A DNA stretch of 64,000 bases from Verpa conica. Lineage: Eukaryota; Ascomycota; Pezizomycetes; Pezizales; Morchellaceae. Below are positions 1 to 11,939 of this stretch, one piece after another; positions within the stretch are counted from its first letter, which is position 1, and every line of letters begins with the position of its first letter. The stretch lies in assembly GCA_033030425.1 (NCBI GenBank), contig JAUFSD010000021.1, positions 1 to 64,000 on the forward strand, read 5' to 3'. Made by a program: the position numbers and the translations under genes. Below the pieces are notes generated by a model. The model made no database searches. It saw nothing but the letters and a program-made list of their open reading frames with translations, and was not told where the DNA came from.

Positions 1-26
1 GTAATGCAGGGGTACCCCTGTATTAC
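1..26. repeat. near-perfect 26-bp palindrome at window edge
   Basis: The first 26 bases read almost the same on both strands, around a central GGGGTACCCC, with one mismatched pair. It may be the edge of a larger inverted-repeat element lying to the left of the window. No target-site duplication can be checked here. Confidence 0.6.
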
Positions 27-93
27 ATGGGTCGGCTAAATATTAACCCTAGCGCCCGGAGCGGAATGCTGTATTAGGAAGGAGTAAACCCCT

Positions 94-152
94 GTCTATG
101 CATGCACTCCGCCCCGCCCCCACACCCGGGGTGGCGTAGTGCATGCATAGAC
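94..152. repeat. inverted repeat with 15-bp perfect arms
   Basis: Arms GTCTATGCATGCACT (94-108) and its exact reverse complement (138-152) flank a 29-bp C/G-rich loop. Each arm also contains the self-palindrome ATGCAT. It could form a stable cruciform or be a remnant of a small transposon. No gene is seen around it. Confidence 0.7.
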
Positions 153-624
153 CCCACGCACTGTCCACGTCATCTTTATTAACCGAGATTAGATTAACAC
201 ACCCACTCGGTTGGATGAATTACCCCAACAGGTAACTCTCCCAACCGATGGGACAAAACTCCCGGACCGAGGTCCGGGGGCCCTGTCCCACAGGTATGTG
301 ACGTCAAGATTCTTACGGATCCAGAAGGACATGCAGCCCCTGAGTAGTTTTAGTAGTTCTGCCTACTAACGAAACCGGTGTCACCTAGGTGTGACGCATC
401 TCCCTCGGCCCAACGGGGATCCGACCGGAAACTTTTATTTCCGTGCTTCCACAGGTATGTTATTATATATACCGCCCCTTCGCTGATTGAGGAGTATAGA
501 AATTATACGAAACGCCATCGCTATTCCACAGTAGCAAACCGTCTCAGCGCAAGTTATTCTTTACTCCTTCCCCATCCTATCTATATAAAAAAGCTTCGCT
601 TTTTTACACTTACGGACAAGTAGA

Positions 625-1120
625 AGTGCATACAAAGGATCTCAGGACATCTAGACCACTGTCAGTCAGGTCTAACTGTGAAAAAAGACTGCACTCCCCC
701 ACTCAAAAGAAGAAACCGCGACGAAAACCGAGTGATTTCTCATGATTCGCGCAGTCGCGCCCCCCCCACCAAGCGCAGCAAGCAAGCAAGCAAGCAAGCC
801 TAGGAGCAGCGCCACAGCGACTGCAGGCAGTCAGGCGGTGCTGGGGCAGACGTGGGGTGCCTGGGGTAGGGGTAGAGGTAGGGCGCAGGGCGCAGGTTGT
901 CAGCAGTCAGCGAAATCACGAGTCGCGGCCGCAAAGTGGCAGCGGGAGAGGTCCAGGTGCCGAGACAGAAGTACCTGGACAAGAGAGAGTGCATACAAAG
1001 GATTTCAGGACACCTAGACCACTGTTAGTCAGTCCCCACAGTGAAAAAAGACTGCACCCCCCCACTCAAGAATCGAAATCGTGACATAGACCGAGTGATA
1101 TCTCGTGACTCGTGAGACTA
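625..1120. repeat. diverged direct duplication, period about 363 bp
   Basis: The block starting AGTGCATACAAAGGAT at 625 recurs at 988 with substitutions. It carries the shared pieces GTGAAAAAAGACTGCAC and CCGAGTGAT, and is followed both times by runs of AGCA/AGCAGGCA repeats (about 778-800 and 1127-1165). The DNA between is GC-rich and repetitive. The overlapping ORFs here are probably repeat-derived and are not called as genes. Confidence 0.65.
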
Positions 1121-1544
1121 CGGAGTCAGCAAGCGAGCAAGCAAGCAGGCAGACAAGCAGGCAGCGACGTTAGGAACAGGCCCCAGGCAGTTAGGCAAGC
1201 TGCAAGGCGTCGAGCAGGTCAATATGCAGTACTGCACCGCGCGCCGTAGTCCAGAGCTCAGGGTGATCGAGCAACCTGCAGCAGCGCGCAGGCGAGAGGC
1301 AAGCGAGGAAGTACTCGACAATGTCCAGGTACATAGAGAGAGAGCTTATAACGGTCAAGACACTGTCTGATTGCCTCTCTCTAGAAATAAAGATACACAA
1401 GGGACTACAAAAGTCGCCAAAACCTCGCTACCAGTCGAAAAACCACCATGGATCGAGCAGGTCCCACGGCTGTGCCGAAGCAACGCCACAGCGACGTCTG
1501 CAGCAGGCGCCCAGGCAGGTAGGGGTAGGGCTGCAGCGCAGGGG

Positions 1545-1646
1545 GTCTATATGGGGGGTCTATATGGGGGGGTCTATGGGGGGGTCTATGGGGGGGTCTA
1601 TGGGGGGGTCTATGGGGGAGTCTAGGGGGGGAGTCTATGGGGGGTC
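1545..1646. repeat. G-rich minisatellite, unit about TCTATGGGGGGG
   Basis: Seven to eight head-to-tail copies of a 12-13 bp unit lie here, the middle copies identical and the edge copies diverged. The runs of six to seven G could form G-quadruplexes on the + strand. The Gly/Tyr/Met-rich ORFs across it come from the repeat. Confidence 0.85.
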
Positions 1647-1732
1647 CTTGCGCGCAGGGAAGCGAGGGTTAGGTGAACCTTATTTCCCTCGATCGAAGGA
1701 AATCAATGGGAGGTGGCGCAATATTGCTTAGT

Positions 1733-1806
1733 GGCGCCTATAAAGTCGCTTTTAATTATGGCGCCATCTATAGAGTCGCTTTTAATTATGGCGCACATAG
1801 TGGCGC
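1733..1806. repeat. short direct repeat pair with GGCGCC cores
   Basis: The piece AGTCGCTTTTAATTATGGCG occurs twice, about 37 bp apart, flanked by further TGGCGC motifs. It looks like a two-copy tandem repeat. No coding sense was seen. Confidence 0.6.
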
Positions 1807-2339
1807 TCCCCCACGGAAAATGACCACCCCTTCTACTGGATATATGGATGTAAAAACCATGGAGTTTAGCGATTCTAAATGTATGGGTCGATTTGCCTTC
1901 CTTTTCTCTATCGATCCCTGCTTTCAGCGCCCGGAAAACCCCAGGCTATATAAGGACTAACTGTGACTTTTCCGCCATTATAGTTTTAGAGCATATAATT
2001 GTAGAGGAAAAGGAATGCACTGTATTCCCAACCGTTCAGGGCCCCACCGTGACCTCAGGACAGGACTGCCTGTAGATCATACTGCGTCCGGGGTAAGTTT
2101 GTCCCGGACTACAGCTACCATATGGCCCTTCAAGGCCCTATAACCATGCCAAGTTGTCTTTGTTGCACTTTCCAAAACAAAATAGGTCATTTTCGTATAA
2201 ATAAAGCCCAACACTAGTTTTAAAAAAGAATAACCTCTAACTATGCTAACTTGGTGGCCTGTGGGGCCCCATATAGTCCCCGGTCCTCATGCTTTGGGTC
2301 ATAGGGCATTTATACCAGAAGACAGGACGGACTGTGGGG

Positions 2340-2491
2340 CAGAGGTTTAAATGGGCCGGCCCGGGCTCAAAACTAGGGTGGCCCGGCCTGGCCCAATAAT
2401 TGATATAGTACGGTGATTGCCGGCCCGGGCCACATAAAAGATGGCTGGGCCGGCCTGAGTTAATTAATGGGCCGGCCCATTTAAACCTCTG
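2340..2491. mobile_element. hAT-type MITE with 8-bp target duplication
   Basis: A 152-bp element has perfect 23-bp terminal inverted repeats beginning CAGAGGTTTAAATGGGC (2340-2362 and 2469-2491). It is flanked on both sides by CTGTGGGG (2332-2339 and 2492-2499). An 8-bp duplication and CAGAG-type ends are hallmarks of the hAT superfamily. The interior is only GGCC-rich filler with no coding capacity, so it must have been moved by a transposase encoded elsewhere. A matching right end lies at about 28830-28846. Confidence 0.9.
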
Positions 2492-2739
2492 CTGTGGGGT
2501 TATAGGGCGTCCGGTATCTCACCAGATTATTCATTTGGGAGTATAAACTATCAGCACTATGAATATCTCATTGAGCTGTGAGAAAATTCAAGATAGTACC
2601 GTAGGATTTGTTCCTGTCCTGATTAATAAATAACCTGCCAACTGAGGCGAGTTGACGCCCAAGAAATCTCTAGGCCTTCTCACGTACATATATTCATGGA
2701 CTTCTGTAAAATGTTGACTACCCAGAGTACCACATATAT

Positions 2740-3080
2740 CCAGGCCTTCCAATGGGTAATCCTGGGCAAAAAAGGCACTCGCCCAGCCCAACCCACTTAA
2801 TGATTCGCCCAGCCCAACTTATATGATGAGAGCCTAGGCAAGCCCAAATAAAAAACAATACCCCTCTTGTTAGCTTACAGTCCCCTAGAGGCCCCTTAAA
2901 GACCAGTATCCTTTGGTCCTACCTTCGGAACAAGGGCCTCCTAATGATTTTGAAAGTAAGCCCAATTCAGAATTTGGCCCGAGCTAATACTTGCTACAGC
3001 CCGGCCCCGGCCCAGCTCAACTAGCAATATGCTCTCCCGGCTCAGTTCGGCTTAGTCCGGTTCAATTACGGCCTAGGCAA
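2740..3080 (+). repeat. dispersed repeat, hAT-associated, copy 1
   Basis: A degenerate stretch rich in AGCCCAA/GGCCCG motifs matches, in reverse orientation, the stretch at about 29640-29900. Shared landmarks include CCTTTGGTCCTACCTTCG, ATGCTCTCCCGGCTCA and a CCCTCTTGTTAGC-like piece. Both copies sit near hAT sequence, so this is likely non-coding sequence of a decayed hAT element. Confidence 0.55.
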
Positions 3081-6000
3081 GCCCAAATATTGGTCAGCCA
3101 ATTTGAAGGCCTGCACAGGAGTGGAAAATGGTTTCACACACATTAATACCCTAAAAGCCCTTGCGTTTCTTTTGGCCTACGGTATCCCTCCGTGAGATAC
3201 TAAGGGACCTAATACCTGGATATCTGGAGGAGGAGGCACGGGCATTGCCCAGAGATACATCCGTGACTGTCAACAGCTACGCTAGGCCACTCGCCAACTT
3301 TGGGATTCGAGGATTAGCGCGGTCCATTCGTCAATAGACCTCTGCTCCCATAGACCTATAGCCCGCCTAGTTTATTTAATAATAGCATAATTGGACCTGG
3401 TTAACATAGATAATTAACTATAGGGATCTGATTCAATCTAAATACCGTATTATCTCGAGCATAACAAAGTGGGGTAGACTAGGTTGTCCCAAATCGGCCT
3501 TCCAAAAGGACAAAAGCTTATTGTAAGATAGAGAAGACCACTTCAAATACCGTATAAATTCGGGGACTACGAAACGGCCCGGGATGGGGGAATTGAAGTG
3601 CTTTAGTAAGAACCACCTTTTTAGGAAGTTGAATGACGGATTTGAGTAGCGATTTTTTATAGGAGCTATATGTCTCGGCTACCTCTCCTAATGTGTTTGT
3701 GAAGCGCATATATTTCTCTAAATTATTATAAGTTGGTCAGGGTGCGCAAAGGACCATGTCTAAATCTTTTTCAGTTGATGCGTTTCTAGCCTATTCGACA
3801 ATAGACTACTCGAGTCACAGATATCCCAGAACAGCAGTCTATTCGCAAAATCCCAAAATCAGTGAGTAGCCCAGAGCAACAATACATAGAATACCATGAC
3901 GTGACGCTGTGCTTATAGCACTGTACTCATGTAGTTGACCTTGAAACAAACTGTGGGCTCCCCCAAATGACTGGCACAACCAAACATCACCAGCTGACAC
4001 TCCGTGGATTCGTTATAATTTCTTTCGGATTAATTCCTTCATGGCCCCTGGCCTTACGTATAGTAAAATCTCAGCGATACAGCGCAACGCCGTGTGATGA
4101 AAGTAGTTCTGAGTGTGATTGAGCTCATTAAGGCTCATGCTGTATCTCCAGGGGCAGGTAAGGACCCGGCCAAGGAGACTCCCGCTTAGGAGCAGAGGTT
4201 TAATACAACACTGGATTAAATGAGACATTGAAGTGCATTTATAAAGAGTAACATTATACAGTATACCAAAGAAAATCTATATCACGTTGTCTAAACAAGG
4301 AGGTGATATTATTAGAGCATATCCCTGGTAATACCCTAGTCAGCTCCCGAGAGCGGCACGCAGATCAGCTCGGTTAGCTCCCACAACCATGGTATTAGCT
4401 CCTGTCAGAAACACGTTAGGTGAGACAGTTGTCGTAGCGTGGGTGTATCCTAGACTGAGGTCACAGGTCTCATTGGTATCATTCAGCGCCGTGGGTGCCA
4501 AGGCGGCTAATCTATCTCAACATGCAGCAAGCTTTGTAAGGGCCATCCTTCGAAACATCCGAGCCGGTAGTAGTAAGTGTATCCAAGATAATGCAAGTGA
4601 ATATACCGTAGTATCTAGGAAAGTATACAGGTAGTAAATTCTAAAGCCAAAACAAACTTTCTCAGATACTACAGTATTCTACCGTACCGAGTAGGGTCCT
4701 TTGGGTAAGAAATTTACTAGTAATTCTAATAAGATTCGACGTGCCAACTGTAAATTGTCTCTATCAGTCTTGTAGGAATTTTTGGTTGAGTTCTAGTTGA
4801 GTTATAGTCATTGGACGGTAAATTACTCAGGTGCACCATGGCACAATGCAACAAACAGTGTAACACCCAGCCTCCCCAAAACATGCCTATAAAGTAGGTA
4901 GTCTACGAGGAACGGAATGGATAGGATAATAGGAACGGAGAATGCAGAGAAATACAAAATATGGCATATATCATTACATAGCTTTTGACACTTTGCCCCT
5001 TCTAGCATAGACAGACCCAATACTGGATTAGCCTGTTTACACACTCTCAGTGCTCGGTACGACGACATCTGAGGTCTCGGGTTCTAATATTTTCAGATAA
5101 GAGGCCTTAGGAGCGCCTAGGTCTAACTTACATGATCTCTTACCACCGGCTACGCGGTCCGGACGGCCTTAGGTATCAAAGGATTGAACTCTTCATTTTT
5201 TCTCCCAAGGGATTTCGCTTGATCAGCTTTTCCACTCACTTAGCCCCTCCGGAAACTTCTGTGTGACATTTAGCAGGAAGTTCATATACGTACTATGATC
5301 GTAAGAACCAACAGCTAGCGGCAGGATAATAGAACGTTTCAGCACCAGCAGGGGATATTTGATTATATATTTATTTTTTATTATGCTTATTACCTCGTCT
5401 CTAAAGGCTATCTTCTCCTCACTACTGTATATTTGCTTTACTATAGCTACGGGGGTGTTAGTTGTGCTGTCTTTGTAGTTAGAATTTCAGACCTCTCGTT
5501 CACTTCAACTTTCATGATATAGATTTTGTAGTTTGAGAGGTATAAATTATCACTAATGGTAGCCCCCATGCGTGTACTTGATTTAGAGGAAGGGGCTTTT
5601 GATTCGAGAACTATCTAAAAGACTTATTTATCCCAGGGTTATCACGCGGTCAATGAGGGCTGGACTCTGCCGTAAGTTGACTTTCGGTTGTGAGTGTAAG
5701 AGGGATATTGTGCTACATCCTTGGTATATGTAGACTTTAATGAACCGAGTTATACAGTTGTTAGATCTGCTGAATCCTATGAGACGCGGAATCGCTATTA
5801 AATTCCGGCCGGTCTACTGTGTATACTAACTACGTCCGAGTAAACTACCGAATGGCCCGGTGACACAAATCGGAGCCGAGGACTTGGCATGTATACTTGT
5901 GCTTGCAGATCAGCCGGATAATGCACTGTATCCCGTGAGTTCGGTAAATCGGGCCTTCGGGCACCGGAGGTGGCGCTTCTACAGTTTCACAGCATTGTCA

Positions 6001-6240
6001 TTTTCACAGAAAACTAGTTTGTACGACATATACACACTACCAACCCCAATCTTAGCGAAGTTCTATAGCTGTGTGTCTAGGGCAAGCGGAGCACGAGAAC
6101 GACTTCCCCACGAACCTTCATAGGGTAAATTAAGTTTTTTTTAATGGAATTATCGAGCCGCGGAAGATGCCACGGCCATGAGCCGGATGTATGTGAGCAG
6201 GCAGAATAAGAAATTTTCCTATTTCCCCCCGTATGTAAAC
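3081..6240. other. gene-free AT-rich stretch
   Basis: No recognisable gene, RNA or complete transposon was found. An 81-codon ORF at 4389-4634 starts with ATG but matches nothing I know and lacks a fungal promoter pattern, so it is not called. Confidence 0.5.
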
Positions 6241-6241
6241 A

Positions 6242-6358
6242 GTATATATAGCTGCCTCTTTCTCCCTTTCATTGTCAGTACCATCCCACATCTGATCCAG
6301 TCCAACGACAACAACTACAAGATCTACTCAAGAAAAATAAGCTATCAACATTACAAAA
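6242..6358 (+). promoter_or_regulatory. core promoter and 5' leader of the secreted-protein gene
   Basis: A TATATATA box (about 6243-6250) is followed by a pyrimidine-rich tract (6251-6275), then a CAA-rich leader ending in ACAAAA directly before the ATG at 6359. TATA, then CT-rich block, then CAA-rich leader is the usual layout of strongly expressed genes in filamentous ascomycetes. This supports the start codon and the reality of the small gene downstream. Confidence 0.6.
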
Positions 6359-6885
6359 ATGGTTTCTTTCACCGCTCTTCTTGTGCCTGTCGTTCTCATT
6401 GGCAGGTATGTCATCGATATCCCGCAGTATACGATAATTTACTCACAATAAGCAGCGCTCTAGCTGCATTCAACGCTACCTGCAATGATATCAAGGGCAC
6501 CATCAGCCCAGCAGCCACCAGAGAATGCTGTGCCAAGTCCTTCTCTGCTACCAGCCCTAAGCACTATTTCAAAGAGCCTCAGGTACTTCGCCCTCTCGCA
6601 GGAAAATTTAGCAGTCATTAACTATAACTCCGTACGGAATAGTGCATCGAAATTGCTACCCAGGCCGACGTTAACGCGTTTATTTGTTGCTGTACCGCTC
6701 TTGGGTTCCCTAGCGGTGTATACAATGCCACAAAGGTCTAGAGCAAAGTGAAGGAGAGGGTTGCTAGGTGGAATCTAGTGTTCTAGTGAGAACTATATAT
6801 CTTTGTCGTCGTTTTTCTTGTATTGCAGCAAATTGTCAATGGTGCTATAGCTGCGTTGGATTATGCGGAGCTCTTGAAGTCCTAG
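6359..6885 (+). CDS. small secreted cysteine-rich protein (effector-like)
   Basis: Function unknown. Exons 6359-6405, 6456-6582 (or from 6453) and 6643 onward are joined by introns with TTACTCAC- and TTAACTATAAC-type branch regions. Read to the TAG at 6739-6741 the protein is about 90 aa. An alternative intron 6736-6828, with a strong TTTTTCTTGTATTGCAG acceptor but weak GTCTAG donor, adds 18 residues ending at 6885. Residues 1-19 form a signal peptide with an ALA cleavage motif. The mature chain has seven Cys in the order C, CC, C, CCC and an Asn-Ala-Thr sequon near each end. This is not the C-CC-C-C-CC-C hydrophobin pattern. I infer a secreted structural or effector-like protein; I cannot name the family. 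The exact 3' end is uncertain. Confidence 0.7.
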
Positions 6886-9800
6886 CTAGACTACTCCTAA
6901 ATATTGTTCAATAGTTTATTCAATTATATGATTGGGCATGATAATAAGGAGAACTCATGCGAATAAAAATACCATTTTTTAGGTAACCGATATTACTACA
7001 TTAGTTTATGATCCTAAAGCTAGAGGAGAAGATCAAGTATATTAGAAGGCTGTTCAGACGACAAGCTATATAGGCAGTACCATAAACTAAGCTACTAGAT
7101 TTGTAATAAGAACCATAGGCTATACAAAAACTTCTATAACGACCACTGCTCAGGTTGAGATGGATTATAGTATTGTGAATAGAACCGGTAGTTATTATGC
7201 ATACGCCGCATTTGCCAAGACTTATTTGTATGTTCAGCCCCTCCCGGCTTCCGATCTCCTGTGTCCCACGTCGTGCGGTACATACCGAGTCCTACCAACC
7301 TTGAAACGCTGACCACTGCACGACTCTCCATCAGGCTATCTGAAGCGAAACCGTGTAACAACTGACATGTAATGCACGCCAAGATTCATTGTCTCGCTAC
7401 CCTACTGGTGCAACTGGCTAATAGCTCACACTAGCACCCAATAGGTCTACAAATATTTAGACTAGCCCAAAATGTCTGGCTGGACTTATCGCACCGGCAA
7501 AGTAGTGGCTAGATCGAGTAGACGATCTTACCAAGGTAATCTTATATTCCTCAGGGTCAGTGTGTAAGCCCATCGTAGCTAGTCAGTTATCTATGAAGGA
7601 CAACCAGGCCCGACTCCTAGATACTCATCAAATAGTAACCACAGTGTCTATAAGCTCGCGTGACTTTTGATTTCTAGGTCTGGACGGAAGACTGTTACTT
7701 TCGATAAGACGAAGGCACCTGCATAATGAGCTGATACTGAATAGGTCTCAAATCAGATGGTGTCTGGATTTTTAATAAAAATACAATCGCATTTAAGCTT
7801 GGTATCTCGGAGTCGCCGAAAGCTCTCGTGGACAACTACCGTGAGTAACGCTAGCAGCACCAATAGATATAGGACTTTTCGTGTGTAACAGGGGGCTTGG
7901 AGATGCTTGGCGTTTGGCGGTGTTACCTTCTGCTCAGCAAGGTATTAGTGATGGGAATTTGCGCTGCATCATCTGTGGTGTTCCGAATGTTTCTGTTTTA
8001 TAGCCGTTGACAGAAAGAGATTTTCTCCAGAACTCTCCCCAATATGCTAGAAGCCTCTATCGTTTTAGGGGCAACATCTCTACCAAAAGAATCGCCCCAA
8101 CTGATCTACTACTTTCCACTATAGCAATCACGGAAAAGATCACAGCTTTACCCATTAGAGTCTCGACTACATCTATGGCATGCATCCTAAACACTAGCGC
8201 CACATCTTAAAAACCCAAATGCTCCGGATTACGGGGACTTTAATGATGGATCTCCGTGTCTACAAGCAAATCCCCGCTTTCATTTCATTTGTAGAGACAT
8301 ACAACCTGCAACATACTTTTTCAGTCAGTCACAAATACATGTACTCTGTGGTAGTTGAATGTAGCTATATACATTTTACCCGTTTAGTTGCTGGCTTAGT
8401 GCCAGTTTTAACCAGCTAACCTCAACGGCTTAGGTGACTGACATCTCTTAGAGCTTTTCTAGATGCTGTTCACCTAAATAGACTAGTTTAATGTAGTGGT
8501 GATAACTGGATACAGGTGGATTACTTATACTCTATGCGCGATTTTCTGCACCATAAAAGGATATTAAAGTACAAAGACTAAGAGAATATAAGATTTTAAG
8601 AACTAAATATCAAGGTTAAGACATAAAGAATATCCTTCAAATAAGGAACAGTCATTTTAACTTTCCCATTGCCGGTAATATCATAACTCCTGACACTCTT
8701 TTTTGTCGACAGGGTTGGGTAAATAATGTCAAAAAATAATCTTTTTGTGGAACCACACAGGGTATACTATAGTCTTTGCCACAGGCCAAGACTTTATAGA
8801 GGAGTCGGGCTCGCCGGGCTGTGCCATGTAGTTTGACTAGAGCAGAGTACTGCCGAGCTATAGAAGATCTACAGGCTCCATGAGAACTATATCGCACCGG
8901 TCATAATTGGGCCGAGTGTGATAAGTCTACTAAAAGTACTATGAGCCCTAGATACTGTTTATCTTGGGGCTATATGTGGTAGTTCCTGAGTTGATAAACT
9001 TACCCTAGGTTCGGGGCGGCTCTTAGCGTGGTTCTCCAATTCCTTTGGGGATCGACTTCCCCATTACAAATACTAGAATCTATGCATTACAGATATCTTG
9101 ATGTTACATCCCTCCGTATTCACAAGCGAATCCTCACCTCATCTTATACAATAATACTAACGCCCTGTATCTTACCGCTACCAACCATAATGTATGCACG
9201 CTAGTGCTAGTTTAACGTGGCCATAAGAGCAAGAGAAGCTTCCTTAGTTATGCTTCAGACTAACGTAATAAAGATGATTTACCGGGTTTCATTTAGTTAG
9301 CTGTTTGGTGGGAGGTAATGATTTTATTTTGCTTTGATTAGGTGTTTACCTTATTGGGTTTCTGGCTGAGGGCTAGTCTTGAAAACCTTTGGCGGCTAAG
9401 GTTACTGGGGTCTCTTGAAAAATCCGATACATACGATATATCATGGCCGGCCGATCTGGGATATCAATTTTTGAAGTAGGGTGAGTCTTTTGTTTAACCC
9501 ATTAAGTATATACAGCCATTTAGAAATGATCTTGTTGCACTAGAATAGATAATCCGCAAGCGAAGCGGGTTGAGTAAATAACATCCTTTATGTCCGATGT
9601 CCGATTTCTATATAAAAACTTGAACTACAAAGACTAAGCGGCAGATCTTCAGCTATAATACCTGAATCTTAAATTCGGGGTCGAACGATGCCTCGAGGAG
9701 ACGTAATGATCCTTATAACTTACGTATTATATATCAAATAATTTTAATATCTCATAGGCTAGGTAGAGCTGAGAACCACGCCTTTTGGGCCTATTATACC

Positions 9801-11930
9801 AGGAGGGCTAACACTTGACTCATTGCCATCCCCTGGTTCGTTTTGCCGTGTATCACTATAGTGTCTGGCGCGTCTACATTCCAAGGTTGCGCCGATTATT
9901 CTTTCGGACATCTTCCCCAAGGCTTGGGGGAGGTGGGGGGCTTCCGGAGGGTTTTGTACCTAGTCTTGTGAGACTAGTGATTGTGTACTTTAAATTATGT
10001 GTAGCCAAAATCTAAGCGCAAGTATCCCGGAGGTCAGAAAGGCCCCTGAGATCTCCCGAGCCCCCAGCCCCCAAGAGGAATCCAGGCTCTGTAGAGGTCA
10101 TTGAGGGTGGCTTCAAAATTCCTGGGAACCTTATTTCTCCAGACAATATGGTGCTACACAGCAAAGAATACCTAACAATGGGAACGGGACCAGGCTAAGA
10201 CAACATCCTCTCGTACAATGGCCCATAAAAGAAATCTACACCTAAAAAAATTACAACCTTACACTCCTTCATTCCTTCTAATCCACCGCCGGCCAACTAT
10301 TCTAGCGACTTTACCGCACCAAGGCATCTCTGAGGCAAAGTTACAGTTAGGGTCAAAACTACACTCGGATCGCCAGGCCCACTATCCGAGAGCATACCAG
10401 CGCAGGCAGGCTGGCACATATACACCTCTTCCTCTTCGGGGAAATCAGGATCTTAGGGAGATTTCAACTCGCATAATCTATCACTAATTTCTTTAACTCC
10501 TGTCATTCCTACTAAAGCTCTTTATAGTGAACATCTAAGGGGACCCAACCGGTGTTTAATGAATCTCAACTTGAGCATTTCGCTGGAAACTCCAACTAAG
10601 ACAATATCTGCCACCAGGATCCTGGTGAGTGGTCTTTAGTGTTCGCCTTCGGGCAATTTGAAACCTAATTCCGGATAGGGGACCGCTCTAATGGAGAATG
10701 ATGGGCGGGGCCCTATAGAGTCTCCAGCGGTTCCTTAGGTTAAATAGGTTAAGGACAACTTTGAATAGTGACCCCGCCCTGGCTAGAGCACCAAATGTGT
10801 CAACCAGCTTGGTTATTCCCCGTAGTAGGCGTGAGCGATCCCCAAGCTTTGTACAGAGATATGATTTCTTGGGCCTAATCGATAATAGTATGTATATCTA
10901 TTTTCGATTCAGCGTACCACTACCATTCTTCCAGTACGACTCTGAGATCCCTGGGTGGTATTTTCTAGGCGCTTCTACACGGTTGTTTCGGGACCGACCC
11001 GCTATGACGAACATTAGGTCTCGGTGAAGCCAAAAAAATACCCACAGGTATCTATTAGACAATGGGAATCTTTGTAATCTAGAGCTATCTAGGTTATCAT
11101 TGATGCGATCATAGGGGCTGAAGACCGAAAAGTAATTTAGTTACCATCACTATGTATTACAATCAGTTTATCATTAACCTACTTAGGTCATAAAGTTTGT
11201 TAACCGAGCACACTTTATCAGTCTACAGCCGTTATATATACCTATTTCTTACGGCCAGATAAGGACTATGTACTTAGTTTCGGTACGAAAACCCTCGACT
11301 GTATTACGACGATATCCCATATATTTCTAAAAAACTTCGTAACCAGAGATTGTAGCTTAGGAATAGCCTTAATTACACGCTCTATAAACCCTATACTAAT
11401 TGAAATGGGTGATACAACTATGAGTGGGTATCTATTCCTATCGATGATATCTTCCAGAGAATATTCTCCACCATGGTCGGGAAATCGAAATTCCACATAG
11501 ACGCATGAAGGACACCGGTGATAAAGATTATCAATACCTCGACTACTTTCCCCATTGCCCCGCCCCTGTCGAATCTTTGCTCATATCGGTGTACTTTGTA
11601 ATTTCATAGCATCCTATCGCTATTATTGTGATGGGACCTGATAAACTACTTCTAGTGATACAAAATAAATCCCGTCATGCTTTTTGCCCGTTTCGATGGA
11701 TTCTTTCCTGGTTACAGAACCCCGGGGGCCCGCTTGGATGAGGGTTTTGGTATTGGACGTTCCTGGAGGTCTGCCACTCGAGGCTGAGGACACCTCAACT
11801 AAGTGGGCGGTTTTTGTCTCGTGGGCGTTTGGGGCTGAATGTGAGTCGATGGCACGGGGGTTGTATGTCGGTTCATTGACTACAGGTGATATTTCATCAG
11901 AAGGCGGGGGGGGGGGGCGCTTGAACTGGT
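6886..11930. other. gene-free stretch
   Basis: About 5 kb without a convincing gene. An open stretch of 61 codons (10014-10197, +) reads like protein (Pro/Arg-rich, then a VEVIEGGFKIPGN segment) and may be a transposon relic, but it has no start and no recognised domain. A run of about 12 G lies near 11906-11917. Imperfect 46-bp direct repeats lie at about 11859-11905 and 11953-12000, the second overlapping the pseudogene that follows. Confidence 0.45.
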
Positions 11931-11939
11931 AGTTCCCCC

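Noticed and set aside
1..160. Telomere or subtelomere end
   Set aside because: No TTAGGG-type repeats are present; the structure is palindromic, not telomeric.
1321..1731. Gly-rich protein gene over the minisatellite
   Set aside because: The open frames come from the repeat unit itself and change with repeat number; no start context or family match.
6359..6741. Hydrophobin
   Set aside because: The Cys order is C, CC, C, CCC with seven residues, not the eight-Cys C-CC-C-C-CC-C pattern.
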